Shown: positions 46,916-61,900, counted from the stretch's first letter. The stretch is DNA of 64,000 nucleotides from Lentisphaera marina (GCF_028745505.1 NZ_JAQZZL010000002.1:496001-560000); one strand, 5' to 3'. The notes: generated from the sequence alone by a model not told the origin. Translations and numbers: made by a program.

Positions 46916-49900
46916 ATGGCTGAAGTAAAAGAAACAATTGAAGATCCAAACCAAAACGTAACAGTAGGCGCTATTGACAATGCGAATCTCACAATCAAAG
47001 CAGATTCCTATGTAGGTGACATTGAGACAAGTGACTTAAACGATATTATTAATGTTGAAGCACCCAACTTTTCTGGTTCAATTACAACCAACGGTGGTCG
47101 TGATGAGGTTAATGTTTCAGATGAGCAGTTTGCTGGCTTGATTTCAACGGGTGATGGCACGGATACGGTTAATTTGAAAGGGAATAATTTTTCGGGTCAA
47201 GTTAATACAGGCAATGGCGGTGATTTTGTTGTTGTCTCTGGTTCAGTTTTCACACAAGATGCAGAGATTAATACGGGTGCGGGTGAAGATTTTGTTCAAA
47301 TCAAAGGGAATGACTTTAACGGTACTGTTACTACAGGCGAAGACGATGATAGCCTGTTGATTGATGGGGCACGTAGTTACGGCTTTTTTGATACAGGCGA
47401 AGGAAGTGATGACGTCGTTGTAAAAGGTGATTTTTTCTCAGGTGTTATTAATACGGGTTCAGGAGATGATAATCTTGATATTTTGACTTCATCAACTTCA
47501 TTCTTTGGTAAGATTGAAACGAGTGATGGTGATGATGATATTACTATTTGGGGATCGAATTTCAGTGGTGATATCGATGGTGGTGGCGGTTTCGACACTG
47601 TAGAAGTTCAGGGCTCTTTAAAGGGTGGCGTACGTATTAATGATGTGGAAAAGGTGGACTTCAATTCTGATAAAATTCAAAATACATTTGATAATTATCA
47701 AGAACGAGCGGCTGAGATGTCTAGCGGTGAAGGGGCTGGGACGGTTTATACACCAGAAGAAGCTCAGTTGTTGTTGATGAATGCGCAGTCAGATTATAGT
47801 TCTCAGCAAGAGCTTTTGTTGCAAATTGAGGAAGAATTGAGTACAGCAATTGCGCAAAATAATCAAGAAGAACAGCTTGCTAAAGAGACTGAATACAATG
47901 CTCAGCTAATTGTTGTTGAGGAGTCCAAGCTTGCTTTGAGTGCTGCTGAGGATATTTATGCTGTTTCTACAAGAGGAATAAATGGTGTTGATGTTCTTTT
48001 GAGTATGAATACGGGTGATGTCTTTGGTAGTAAAGGTGATGATGTTTTTCGTTTTGTAGGAGAAGGTGGCCCTGAATCAATTAGCTTAGACTACGGAGAT
48101 GACTTGTTGATTTTGGCAGGCGGCTTAACTGACAGTGTAGAAATTGATGGCGGTTGGGGTGTGGACTCTGTGCACATAGTGAATGGGGATGTTCTAGGTA
48201 ATATTTACCTAAGCAATGTTGAAGAGCTTATTCTTGTGGACGAAAATGGGTTTTCTCAAACAATTGATGCAAGCAATTCTGCAGGTGTGCAGATCTATAC
48301 AGGTTCAGCCGACGATAGTATTACAATTAATGGTCAAGATGTAATAGTTAATACAGGTGATGGTGACGATGTTATTACAGTGTCAGATGATTTTGATGGT
48401 GCTGTGTATGGCGGTGAGGGATCAGATACTATTTTTGTAGGCGATAATTTCTCAGGCGTTATCTATGCGGGTGCGGGCGACGATCAGATTGTTGTGGGTG
48501 ATAATTTCTCTGGGACTATTATTGGTGGAGAAGGTGATAATTCATTGATTCAAGGAGAAAACTTTACTGGAACTCATCAAGGTTTTGATGGTATTAGTGT
48601 TGAAGTTGTTGATCAGTCAACAGTTATTGATAATGAAGATGATGTGAATTTTGTAGCGGGTAGTTTTGGCGATCAGAGTATTACCTTTACTTCTGCATTT
48701 TCAGGACGTGTTGTCGATATTGAAACAATAATTTTAGCAGACGACACAATTAATGAGTTGAAGTTTTTTGATGAGCATTTAACAAGTATTCAGGGCGGTG
48801 CAGGTTCGGAGTTTTTAGAGTTTTCCTATGAATCACTTGATTACTTGCATTCAATAAGTGATCTAGAAGGTATAGGCTTAGCAAAAAATGGAGAGTACTC
48901 AATTGTCAATGACGAAGCTTTAGAGAATATTCAAGGCGAATCTGGGGATGAATCTATTGTTCTGACTTCAGCCTTTATAGGTCAAGTTAATGAGCTGGAA
49001 CAAATTACATTAGGTGCTGATACTGAAAATGAAATACAAGATATTAATGGCGACTTAAGTTTCATTTCTGGTACCGAGGATGGAGAGGAGAGTTTAAAGT
49101 TAAGTAGTGACTTTGATGGGCGTATTGAGTTTATTGAAACGCTCTATGTATCTGCTAATACCGTTGTGAGTATTGATAACGACGAACATTTGATAGCTAT
49201 ACATGGTTCTAGTGGAGATGAAACAGTTATCTTAGAAAATGAACCTAATTCAAATATTTATGTAACGAATATCAAGAATTTCCAAATTGCCGATGGCGCT
49301 GTCACTAATCGTGATGATGATCTTCCTGATGATACAGGCGACACAGGCGACACAGGTGGTACAGGTGGTACAGGTGGTACAGGTGATACAGGTGATACAG
49401 GTGATGAAGTTGATGGTAACCCCGATGTTACAATAGGGGTTGGCGTTGATAGCTTCGAAGGTAATGATGAGAATAATTACATCCACTTGGAATCAGAAGC
49501 TCACGCAAGTGTTGAGATGAAAGGTGGTGATGATATTGTTACTGGAGACGATAACATTACTAGTGATATCGATATGGGTGGTGATGATGATAGAGTAATA
49601 TTGGGTAATGAGTTTAAAGGTTCAGTTGCAGGTAGAGATGGTAACGATATTATTTCCGTAGGCGATAACGCAACTGGTACATTAGAAGGTGGCTTTGGTG
49701 ATGATACATATATTCTAGGCTCTAACTTTAATGGTACTATTAACGATACTGAAGGTAGTAATACGATTATTGTCGAAGGTGAGTTAGGCTCAAACGCTAT
49801 AATTAATGGCCAGACTGGGGAGGATATTGATTTAGCTGACTTTGAAAATAGTGTAGTTGCAAATGAAATTATCGTAGGTGCGGGACAGACATTAGTGACA

Positions 49901-52900
49901 CCTGAGATTATCAATCTAGTAAGTAAAATCACAGCAGCAGATGATATAACACAACAAGAAACAGTGGTGTTAACAAATGCCGATCTAGTTGATGATGTGA
50001 ATGATGCACGTGCTCAAGTGACTGACTTGGAAAATTTAACTCTTGCCGCAGAGTCCGATAATGAATTTGTATCTAGTGGTTTAGAAACCTTGACTCTTGG
50101 CGAAAATAGTACGTCTGATGCACTTGTGCACACTTTAAGTACTGTGAATATGGCATCTGGTTCAGATCTGTCTATTACGGATTTTAATGATACGCTAGTA
50201 ACTATCAACGGGAGTGTTGGGGATGAGATATTAGATCTTACTGGTTCAACGGAAGTTACTGTAGATTTGGGTTCTGGTGATGATACTGTAAGAGTTGATA
50301 ACGTAATAGATAATGATTTGGATAACGATGGGATCAAAGATGCTGACGATCAAGACAGGGACGGCGATGGCATAGATGATGATGGCTTAGATAAGTTCGG
50401 CCAGCCGATAACTTTTGAAGGGGTGATAGTTCCTGCTGATAGTGACTCAGGTTCAGGTGCAGATAACCTAATTCCTGTCACAGAGACAAGTCGTCAATTT
50501 TCCGGAGTTCTTCGAGGTGGTGATGGTGAAGATACACTCATTGTTGATGACGCTGGATCACAGTTGAATTTTGATTATACTAATTTTGAAGTCTTCGGCC
50601 TATTTGGAACATCTGAAGATGGATTTCGCTTTGATAATTTAGATAGCGTTGTACGAATCTTTGGTTCAGAAGATGGTTTTGAAACCTTTATCCTCAATGA
50701 TAATTATAATGGTGTATTAGAGGCAATTGATAAGGTTATTTTTGAAGGTAATGAAAGAACTTACACAATCGATCAAGATGAGTTTTTAACAGAAGTTGAG
50801 GGTATCGACGGTCGATTCGGCTTGGAAGACGACTTGACTTTAATTAATAACTTTGGTAGTGATGATGTTGATACAGAAGGTGTTGATGTTTGGGGTGAAG
50901 TTTCAAATGTTGAATTTGTTAGCTTGCTTGGTGATGAAAATTTCCTCATTCATGATGCTGATGTTGAATATTTAGCAGGCACGGGCTCAAACGAATTAAC
51001 TCTTAAATACGAGTATGTGGGTGTTATTAAAGATATTGCCACTCTAAATTTAGAAACGAGTGGCTCCTTACTTCGTACTTGGGGTGGAGCAATTTCAGAG
51101 ATTAATGCAACTTCAGCAGATGATGAGTCTATAGGTCTCTATGATGCATCAGCTCTTGGTGATTCTGGCATGTCTATACGTCTTACAAACCTAGAAAACC
51201 TTTATATTGAAGGCGCTTTTTCTATTGATAATGATGAGTTCTTGTCAAATATTGATGCCTTGAGTAATGGCTATGAATTCGGTTTGTCAGATGTGTACGA
51301 CTATGCTGATTATGATTTTTTTGTAGGTGAGGCATCGGGTGTTACACTCTCTAACGAGTATATTGGTAGTGCAAGTAATATGGGGTCCCTACATCTTGCA
51401 CAAGGTACTAGCTTAAATATAGTTGAAGTTAATAATGTAACTGAAATCTCTGGTAATGGTGGTTCAGGTGGTGCATCGACTTTTACTGGTGCGACCTTAC
51501 TTACTGACCATGAAGCTTACCAAGACGACGCGATTTTCTCCGAGATTAACAACTTAGATGTTCTCGCTTTCAGCGAAGTGCTCTTACCGAAATTTGTTTA
51601 TGATTATTCAAACAACAATGCTGAAGCAGTCATCAATAAAGAGATCCTAGATACAGATGCTTATATCTTAGCTTTAGAAGGACTGGGTGCTGATTTAGAC
51701 GAAGCTGACCCGCGTTATTTTGATAATGTCCTCTATGAGGAAACTCTTGAAGATATGGTGCAATCTGTATTGGACTCAAATTATGGTTTATTTAATGCAG
51801 TAGATAAGCCTTTGCATGTCAACCGCGATGACTTTGCTTCTGATGAAGAGTATTTTTCTGCCTTAGCAGTTCAGTACGGCGATGGAACGACTGGTTTAAC
51901 AGTTGAAGAATATTGGGATGCTGTAGCTATTGATCCAGCCTTGTCAGTCGATTACAATACAGTTCTTGATTCAACAAGTACAGACTATATTGATTATGAT
52001 TTATACCTCGATGATATGGAAGACGAAATCACTAATGCAGGTGGTACACTTCCTGGATATGATGATTATATCGATCGCGATGCCTACATAAATGTTTTAC
52101 AAAGTGAGATCATAGGAAAATTTGGTGTAGCTACGGATAATCTCTACTTAAAATCTGAGTTTGATTTTGCGACACAGGATGACTACATCGCTGAGTTAGA
52201 AAATGACTTATTAACATATGGTACTCGTCACGTCTTTAAACATGATGGTTCACTTGAATTTATTCATGGTGATAATCACAATGATTTTGTGGCAATTGAT
52301 TACGGTGATTCAGAAATTGCGATCAATGAAATTGATCTCATGAATAATAACTTTGATGCTGGCTACCTTGAAAATGACCGTATTGTATTAAAAGCAGGTG
52401 GTCTAGATCCGCAGAGTGTTATCAAAAATGCCGAAGATATTTACTTGGATATTGAAGGTGAATTAGATTTTGCCGCCTTCCAACATGACTTTAACACCAA
52501 TCCTGCGGATTTGACTTATGTCGGTTATAATGAATGGTCAGTCTATGATATTGATTCTGCAGATGTCAATGGAATTATTAAGATTGATGGTGGTGCAGGT
52601 TTAGAACTTGATGTGTTTGAGCACGGGTCCGATCTAGATGAATTAGTTAACCTCATAACTGGTGCCTACAATGTCTTTAACGATGGTATTGATGACTTCT
52701 TCTACAACGAAGAACACAATGTGATTTTCCAAGTTCAAGATTCTGGTATCGGTGAAGGCTTTACCAATAAAGATGATACTGATAATTACGTCTTTGTTGC
52801 CGATGGTAACATCGTGATCGATATGAATAATCCAGATCAATATAATCTCGATACTGATTTTATTAGCGGCGATACAGATTACACTTTCTACAGTTTCGAT

Positions 52901-55900
52901 GATGGACTAGAGAATGACCATGTTGCCAAAGTAATTGGTACAGATAATGATGACACTTTTACAATTGGTGAAGATGGTGAAGGCTTAAATGCCTCTCTAT
53001 TTGATGTAGAGCAGATTAACCTTGGTGCAGGCTCGTCTAACATTCTATCATTGCGTAACGGTGATCATGACATGGGGAATGATGTCTTCGTTGACTATCA
53101 GCTCTCAAACGGGGATGCCCACTTAGCCGAGACAGTAAGACTTCACTTCAATGAAACAGGGCAAAACCTGAATGTTGATTTAGGTGATGGTGCCAATGTC
53201 GTCACAGTAGGAGGGGGTGTTAAAGGCTTTGCTACTATAGATACTGGTGAAGATTCAGATACATTTACTATTGCAGAAAATGCTAATGGCTTTATTACTG
53301 TTAATGCTGGTGATGGCAATGATACAGTATCTGGCCCTGGTGATAACAAAAGCTTCACAGGGGAAATTAACCTGGGAACAGGTGACGACACATTTAACGG
53401 CGAAGCGATGGATAATTCTGATGTCGATATCTATGGTGAAGGAGGCGCTGATACGATTACCGTTGATGATGGTCATCTTGGTGAAATTGATGGTGGTTTA
53501 GATAATGACACAATTACTGCTGACGATGATCATGTAGGTATAATCAAAGGTGGTGGTGGTGATGATAGCATTACTGTTGATGATCGTAACTCGGGTGATA
53601 TTTTTGCAGAGGTTGGAGCAGATACTATTTCTGTTGGTAAAAATAACATGGGCGCCATTGACGCTGGTGAAGGCGACGATACAATTGAAATAGATGCCTT
53701 GTTAAACGTAGATGAATTTGGGTTTGCTTCTGGAACTGAACTCATAGTTGATGCGGGAGTTGGCAATGATACTATTACCATTAAAGAAGGTGCCAAAAAT
53801 GTATCTGTCGAATTAGGTACAGGAAACGATTCTGTTGCTATTACAGGTGACTTCGATGGTACAATTGATGGCAGTGCAGGTAATGATACAATTACAGTTT
53901 CTGGTGATCTTACAGCTACGTCAGAAATCACTTTAGGTGAAGGTGCGGATAGCTTTACAGCTGAAAACTTAACTGGCGATATCTCAGCAAGTACTGGAGC
54001 GGATACAATTAATGTGGTCGATACGATAGATGGCGACGTTGATTTAGGTGCTGATAATGACAGTCTGACAGCCACAACAATATTGGGTGATGTAGATGCT
54101 GGATCAGGTGATGATACAATCTTGATTAAAGGTACATACACAGGTGTTGTTGATGGTGTGTTGGACACAACGGATATAGATCTAGGTGCTGGAGATAATA
54201 AACTCGACATTAAAGGTACGAGTGTAGGTACTATTGATGCTGGTGGTGACGTTGATACAGTGACCTTGACATCACACACTGGTGATATAGATCTTGATAA
54301 TGGTGCCAATGTTCTCACAGCAGATACTATAACAGGTAGCATAAGCCTTGGTAAAGATGCCGATACAGTAACTGTAGATGATATCTTTGATTCTGGTGCT
54401 GACATTGACACTATTAGTTTAGGCGCCGGATATAATAAACTCACTGTAGATTCAATAGATATTGACATAAGTGCAGGCGATGGAGCTGACACGATTAATG
54501 CTGAAACTATTGACGGGGCAGTTAGCCTTGGAAGTGGGGACAATGTCCTGAATGCCGATACAGTTACTGGTCTAATCAATACGGGTGCTGGTGATGATAA
54601 GATAACTATTGATGTACAAGCTGCAGATATTTCTACTGGTGGTGGTACTGATATAGTTTCTATCGATGGCACTTACACTGGATCGGTCGATGGTGGAGCA
54701 GCGGGTAAAAACGAAGAAGGAGAAGAGCTCCAAGACGAAATTACCTTTAAAGGCAACATCGATGTTGGTGCAGCAGTGACTGGTTTTGAAAAAGTTACTG
54801 TCACTACTGATGACGTCTTTTCTCTAGAGGGTTCTGATATTGAAGAGCTTGTAGGTACCAAAACTGTTGTTCAAACAGCAACTATGGAAAATAATTTTGA
54901 TGGGTCTGTGTCAAATATCGAAAATCTCGCTCTTCTAGGCACGGTTAATACGGTTGAAGTCGATGGTAATATTGCCGATATCACTACAAATGGTGACCCA
55001 GATAAAATCACCCTTTCGGGTTCTTCGAATTCTCTAGAAGTCAATACACTAGAAGGTGATGATACAATTGAAGCAGGCTTGAAATTCAATGGTACAATTG
55101 ATGGCGGAGACGACTTTGATACGGTGGTACTTACGGATAATTTCGAAAGTGGAAGTATTCTAAATGTTGAAAAAGTTCAATTAGAAGCTGGAGTAGAAGA
55201 TGCTCAGTTTGCGGCGACTAGTGTTCAAGAAATTGTTGGTAAAGAAGAAAGTGAAGGCGAAGGTGAAGAAGCTAAAGAACTCACAGAATCCGTTATTATT
55301 ACCGCAGGCAATTTAAATGCTGAACTAGAAGATATTGAAGAGATTACCTTAGCTTCCGGTTCTGATAATAGTTTGCTAATTGATAATGACCTTTTGAAAG
55401 TTAACTCTGCTAGTGGAGATGAGAATCTAGCCCTTAGTGGTACGGCTCTAGATGGTTTGGAGATCAACCTAGGCACGGGCTTAGATGTACTGACTGTTGA
55501 TATAAATAATGCAAATTTAAACACAAAAGGTGTGAACACATTAAATATTGCCGACGGTAATAAAGTAACTATTACAGATGAAGGCGTATTAGCATCGGTT
55601 AGTGGTACTGATACGGATTATGAAGAACTGGTGATTAGTGGGAACGACGACTTATCTATCGACGAACTGGAATCACTAACTGTGGCTAATAGTGCTACAA
55701 TTACAGATGATGTTGCTGATGCCGATTTAGAAGAGATTAATCTTGCTGCAGATATTGATGTAACTGTAGTTAATGCGGGCTCTTTAACAAATGCGGTTGG
55801 TCATGCAGGTACTAGTGAATCGCTGATTTTGGAAGGTAATACTGATCTGACTGTTAGTGACATTGAAAGTTTAGAGATTGATACTGCAGCAGAAATTAAC

Positions 55901-58900
55901 GCTGATGAGAATTTACAAACTTTAAGTCTCAATGATATCGCAGCTGGAACGACAATAGTAACAAATGCAAGTGCTTTAAGTACAGTTGTAGGTGGCATCA
56001 CCAATGAGGTCTTGGAAATCGAGGGCAATACTGCTGATGCAGAAATCTCAATTAGCGATCTATTTGAACTCACAATCGAGAATAGTGCAACATTAAGTGA
56101 TAATGGTGAGCTAAATACGCTCACAATTGGTCAAGGAAGTAGCGTAATTGTAGAGAATGGCTCTAACCTCCAGGACGTTTCAGGTAACTCTTTTGGAGAT
56201 GAGTCTTTAACGATTCAAGACCATAATGCTAATATAAGCGTCAATGAGCTTGAATCACTTACTCTACTTGGTGGTAATTATGGCGTGACTAATACAGTAA
56301 CTGATAACTCAGTACTTAGTACTCTTGAAAACCTTGTCTTGGGTCGTGATGCTCAGATCACACTTTCTAATGCTGGTGCAATTAATACAATTACTGGTGA
56401 TAGTGGTGTTGGTACTGAAGCCGTTATTTTAGATACGGCAGTTGAAGAAATTGATGTTTCAGAGCTTGAAGAGCTTACAGTAGTTGGTGACGGATCGACA
56501 ATCTTGACCATCACCGATGAAGAAGGTAATAGCAGACTTGAACGAGTAGCGATTAACGCAACGGTTGCATTGGCGTCTCTGACAATTGATAATACAGGTG
56601 ATTTGATGAGCATTGAAGGGGACCTCATGGGTCTCGATGGTCACACAGTGGTTTTATCTGGTAATAATGATCAGCAAATTGCACTTACAGATATAGCAGA
56701 CATAACTCTTGATTCAGAAACTGGTAGCTCTAATATTATCGATAACAGTGTCAATATTTTAACCAATGTCACACTGGCAGACGCCGATGAATCTGTCACA
56801 ATAAGTGATGCAAGTGCACTTAGTCTTGTGACGGGAGCGGCTGGCTCTGAAGAGTTGACAGTTAATGTTGCGGACTCTGGTATTCTGAATATTGATCAAA
56901 TTGAAACAGTTAATATTGTAGGAAATAGTATCACTCAGCTTGTTGACGCTAGTGCGGACCTTACAACTATCACTGGTGATGCAGATGTTCAGTCTCTTAC
57001 CGTTAGTAATAATGCGGTTCTCAATATTTCTGGTGTGGAAGAGCTCACAGTAATGAATGATGGTTCATTAATTGACGATGGAAGTTTGGAAACACTAAAT
57101 TTTGGCGCAGATGGTTTGGCTATAGAGCTAAGTGCAGCTTCTGCCCTAACAGAAGTTAATGCTTCAGATGGCATCGAGATTGATCATTTAACTGTAGATA
57201 GTTCCTTAACTAATGTCGCCATTAATCATTTAGAAAGATTGACTTTATCAGAAAATTCTGTTAATAGCATCACCCTTCAAGATGATAGTGGCACACTCGC
57301 TGGTGAGAGTGCCTTGACTGATATTGACACAACTGGTGCCGGTGATGAGGTCTTAACTTTAAATGAATTGGGTGCACTTGTTTACAATACTTTAGATATT
57401 GACCTAGGTGATGGTGAGGACACGCTTAACCTTCAGGTAGATAACTACACAGGAACAATTAGTGGCGCAGAGACCATTACCTTTACGGTACAGATGCAGG
57501 CTAATGTTCTTAGTGACGCAACGATTAGCGGTGAAATTGGTGGCGTTCTTGATTTAAGTACTTGGACTGAAGACGAAAATAATGATTATGTCGATGGGAC
57601 AGAACATATTTTCACTCGTGGTGATGTGACTCTTACATTACTCGTAGATCCAAATAGTACGGGTAATTCTTATGATCCATCTGATCAAACTTATACCTTC
57701 TCTGTCGGTACGAGTATAACTATGGATGGTGTGATTACAGGTATGACTGTGGTTCAAGATCAACTCGTGATTAGTGACGGTCAGAGAATATCTGTAGAAA
57801 TGTTCGATGGTGACGATATCATCACAGGTGGTGATGGCATTGCAGATTATGTTGATGGAGATGCCGATACGGATTTGGATGCTGGTGATGGAGATGGTCC
57901 AGAAGTAGGCTCTGATCCTCTTAACTTTGTTCCTATTGTTGCAACGGGTATTGACCTTGGCGCCGGTGATGACTCTCTTGAATTGGGTGACGATGTGACT
58001 GTGACCATTGCCGGTGGCTCTGGTGAAGATACGATCACGCTTGGACAGAATTATGATGGTGCTCTGGATGCTGGAGATGATGATGATTTGGTGACTTTAG
58101 GTACTGGTGTACTAACTGGTCTTATAAATGCAACTACCACTTTAGATGGAGGTGGTGGTGATAACGATATTCTCATCTCAATTGACGATGTTTCTGATTA
58201 TGTTGATATCGGTGTTGGTGTAGGTATTGAGAATTTTGAAGGTGTTGTGTCTGGAGATGCAATCACCATTATATCTACTGATGCAGATTTTAGTTTAACC
58301 GTTCCAGAGGGCTTTGATAGTATTGGTTCAATCGAAGGTACTGGACCTGCCAATGGTGAAGTTATATTTGAAAGTGGCGATGTATTCAGTGTCGCAGGAG
58401 CTACAGTGGACGACCTCAATCACCTTGTACTAGCTGAAAATTCTTTCAATCAGTTTACATCCACAAACCTTAAAGAATTAACTATGGGCATCAGTTCAGA
58501 AGCTGAAGTTGAATCGATTGACCTCGATACAGTAACACTTGCCAATGGTGCAAACCTTACACTGGTTGATACTGATACAGTCGGTCCAAATTTTATTACC
58601 ATAAATTCTGCAATTGGTGATGAAACTTTAGATATTACCGGCTTTGATGGTGGCGATATTAACCTTGGTGAAGGCGATGACTCTTTACGGATTGACAATG
58701 CTGCCGATGGTGACGAAGATAATGATGGTATACTTGATGCTGTTGATCCAGATTTCATTGGCGGTTTAGAAACTTCAGTGGCTTACACTGGTGATATTAA
58801 CGGTGGCGCAGGTATAGATACATTGATTGTTGATCAATACGCCTCAATTGACAGTGGCTTAGGTTACGCTACAGGTTTTGCATTTAATAGTTATGTAGGT

Positions 58901-61900
58901 ATTGAGCGTATTGGTCTCTTTGGTGAAGACCTTTGGAATCATGACGGAGATGATACAACTATTACCTACCTCTTCCAAAATGATGATTCTGTGATTGAAT
59001 TATTCTCTGATGATAATCACCAAACCATTATTTTTGATGATAACTTTACCGGTACATTGTCGGGGATTGAAGCCGTAGAATATGAAAGGATACTCGATAG
59101 TACGTATTCATTGGATGCTGATATAGATCTCGTTTCTGTGACGGGCCAAACTGATGGTGTTAATATTGGTTTTGAAGATGACTTGACTCTTATTAATAAT
59201 TTTGGTAGTAGAGATGAAATCACAGGAGATATTTCTTTTGGTAACTTGACTGATATTGAGATATTAACACTCAATGGAGCTGAAAACTACATTAGCTTCG
59301 ACGATCAACTCGAGTGGATCTTTGGTTCTGGTGGTTCTTATCTCGAATTTGCCCAACAATACGTCGGTGCCATTCGTGACATCGGAACAGTTAAGTTACA
59401 AGATGATTCAGTCTTGACGACTTGGGGTGGTGGCCTAGAGCTTATTGAGGGTTCTGACGCAGAAGACGAAACTGTAAGTCTCTATAATGATCCTAACCTT
59501 GCATCTGTTACTGATAGCATCGAAATAAGTAATTTTGAGAACCTCAACATTGATGGTAATTATACAATTACGAATGATGAATTCCTCACTACCATTGTTG
59601 GTATTATGCCAGATCTACGTTTTGATGCAGAATTCACAACTGGTCAATACGCAACTAAAGCACTTGACCCCCTCGTGGCTTTAGATAGTAACTTGACCTT
59701 AACAAATCAATTTATTGGTTCGATAAGTGATATCACAAATTTAGAACTTGCAGCTAATACAACAAACTTTGTATTCAATGATAATATAACTTCCATCTCT
59801 GGCGTAGGAAATGGTGGTGATTCAGCAATAACTAAATTGAGTCTCTTCAATGAATATGAGGGACGCCTAAGTCATTTTGAAAATATCAATTTAGGTACAG
59901 GTGTGACTGATGATTTAGGGGAAGTTTGGTCGAAGAAGTTAGATAAATTCACACATGATGACTCAGCTGAGCAAATTAATGGCGATGAAGGCGTTGATTT
60001 TGTTTACATTAACTATGATGCAGGTATGACAACTGAAGTGATTGACCTTCGTGGTCAATCTCAGAATACTGAGGATACGTACATTGGTGATGGTATTGAC
60101 CGTGTAGTTGATACATTTAATAATAATTATACTGATGATGTCTTAGTCATCAATGCTGAGAGTATTTCTCAGACATCACAAATACGTAACGTTGAAAACC
60201 TTTATATCGAAGGTACAAATACGATAACTTCTCTTGATCCAATTCAGCATGATGGTGGTACTGACTCAGGATTAGTTGATGCTGATGATGTGGGTGGCGA
60301 TGGTTTTGTAACTACATTTGCAGATGCATTAACTGCCAGCCTAGCAGGTAACGTAATTATGGATGGTAGTGACCGTGCAGAAGTTGAGGCCTTAGGTTTA
60401 GGAGTCGGTACTTCTCCTGAGTATGTATTTATTGCAGGTGGAGAAGGTGATAGATTAGATGTCACCTTTACAGATCGTTCATTAAATATAGATCATTTAG
60501 ATGCTAATTTAAACGATGGTTTTGATGATATGATTTTTGACGAAGAAACTGGCTTAGTCATGATTCTTCAAGATTCTGGTATTGGCGAAACTATTGACAT
60601 TAATGGTGCATATGTTTTCCAAGCTGACGGCTGGGAAGTTGTTGACTTTGCTAAAGAAGGCGCAGGAGGCGGTACTATTAGGTGGGATAACGATGGTGTT
60701 ATCATTAATGGTGGAGCTCTTGATGAAACTGTTAACTTGGCAGGTAATATCATGAACGATGGCTATGATAATGATTATGTCGCAAAAGTTTTTGGTACGG
60801 CTGCGGGCGCAGAGACGATGATCTTTGATAATGATCTCCGCGGTGACGTAGATCAAATTGAATTTAATGGTTCAATTTGGGATGTCGAAAACCTATTACT
60901 TGACAATAATACCGACAATACTATATCCATTCGTGAATTGAATGGAGGAATTGTTGGTGGTGTTATGGAAATTGACGTTGAGGGTTTAGGTGGTAATGAC
61001 CCTGCAACAGAAGTCCTTACCTTAAGCACAGTTGAGAACTTAGCAGTGACTTACAATATTGACCTGTCTGGTGGACTGATTGCAGCACTAGATGAAGGAG
61101 ATACATTAGATGTAGGTGACAATGCTCTGACTAGTGGGACAATTACACTTGGCGGTGGAGATGACATCTTCACTGCAAATGGTGATGGTACGGATCGAAC
61201 TGATGATGATATAAATGGTCTTGGTATTGACATCAATGCCAATGAAGGTGATGATACTGTTTTTGTTGGCCAAGGATATACTGGTATTGCTGATGGTGGT
61301 GAAAATGCCAATGACTTTGATACTATTATCATCGGTGACGGCGGTGCACCGACTATTCAAAACTTTGAGAACGTTCAGCTACTTAGAGATACTGCACTGA
61401 CAAACCTAACAGCAACAGGTGTTGAGCAAATAGTAGGTACAGCAGCGGGTACTGAGTCTGTGTCTTTCGCCACGGTTGCTGATGATATGCTTATCATTGA
61501 TATAGAGACCTTAATTCTTGGTGCAAATACAAGCAATAGTTTAACCGTAGATGGTGCGACAACCTCTATACAAGGGGGCGCTCTTGGAGTGGCTACAGCT
61601 GAATCACTTGAGCTTTTCGGTGAAATAAGTGAGGATTTAGTCGTTGATTTAGGTGCAGGTGCTGACACAATAAGTATTACTTCAGGTGCTTTTGCAGGCA
61701 CGATCGACAATACTGAAACAGTTATCTTCCAAGAAGGATCATCACTAACAGGTACAATTACTAATGATGTTACAAGTATTATACTCCAAGATGGTGTTAG
61801 TTTGGATGCTGGTAATATTGCAATAGACGGTGCCAATCTCACTATTGATGGTGCAGAAGGTTCTAGTATTGATTTAAGTCTGTGGACTGAAGATGCAGCC

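Noticed and set aside
53530..54672. A 380-codon open frame on the minus strand opposite the giant gene, with many similar shorter ones (for example 40575-41381, 63016-63519)
   Set aside because: They are mirror frames caused by the repeated GAT/GGT codons of the sense strand; the products are Ser/Pro/Ile low-complexity sequence without start signals.
49960..61120. Possibility that the giant gene is two genes joined by an assembly error
   Set aside because: The frame is continuous with consistent codon use across the whole length, and the duplicated blocks are clearly diverged, so a collapsed or chimeric assembly is unlikely, although only long reads would prove it.
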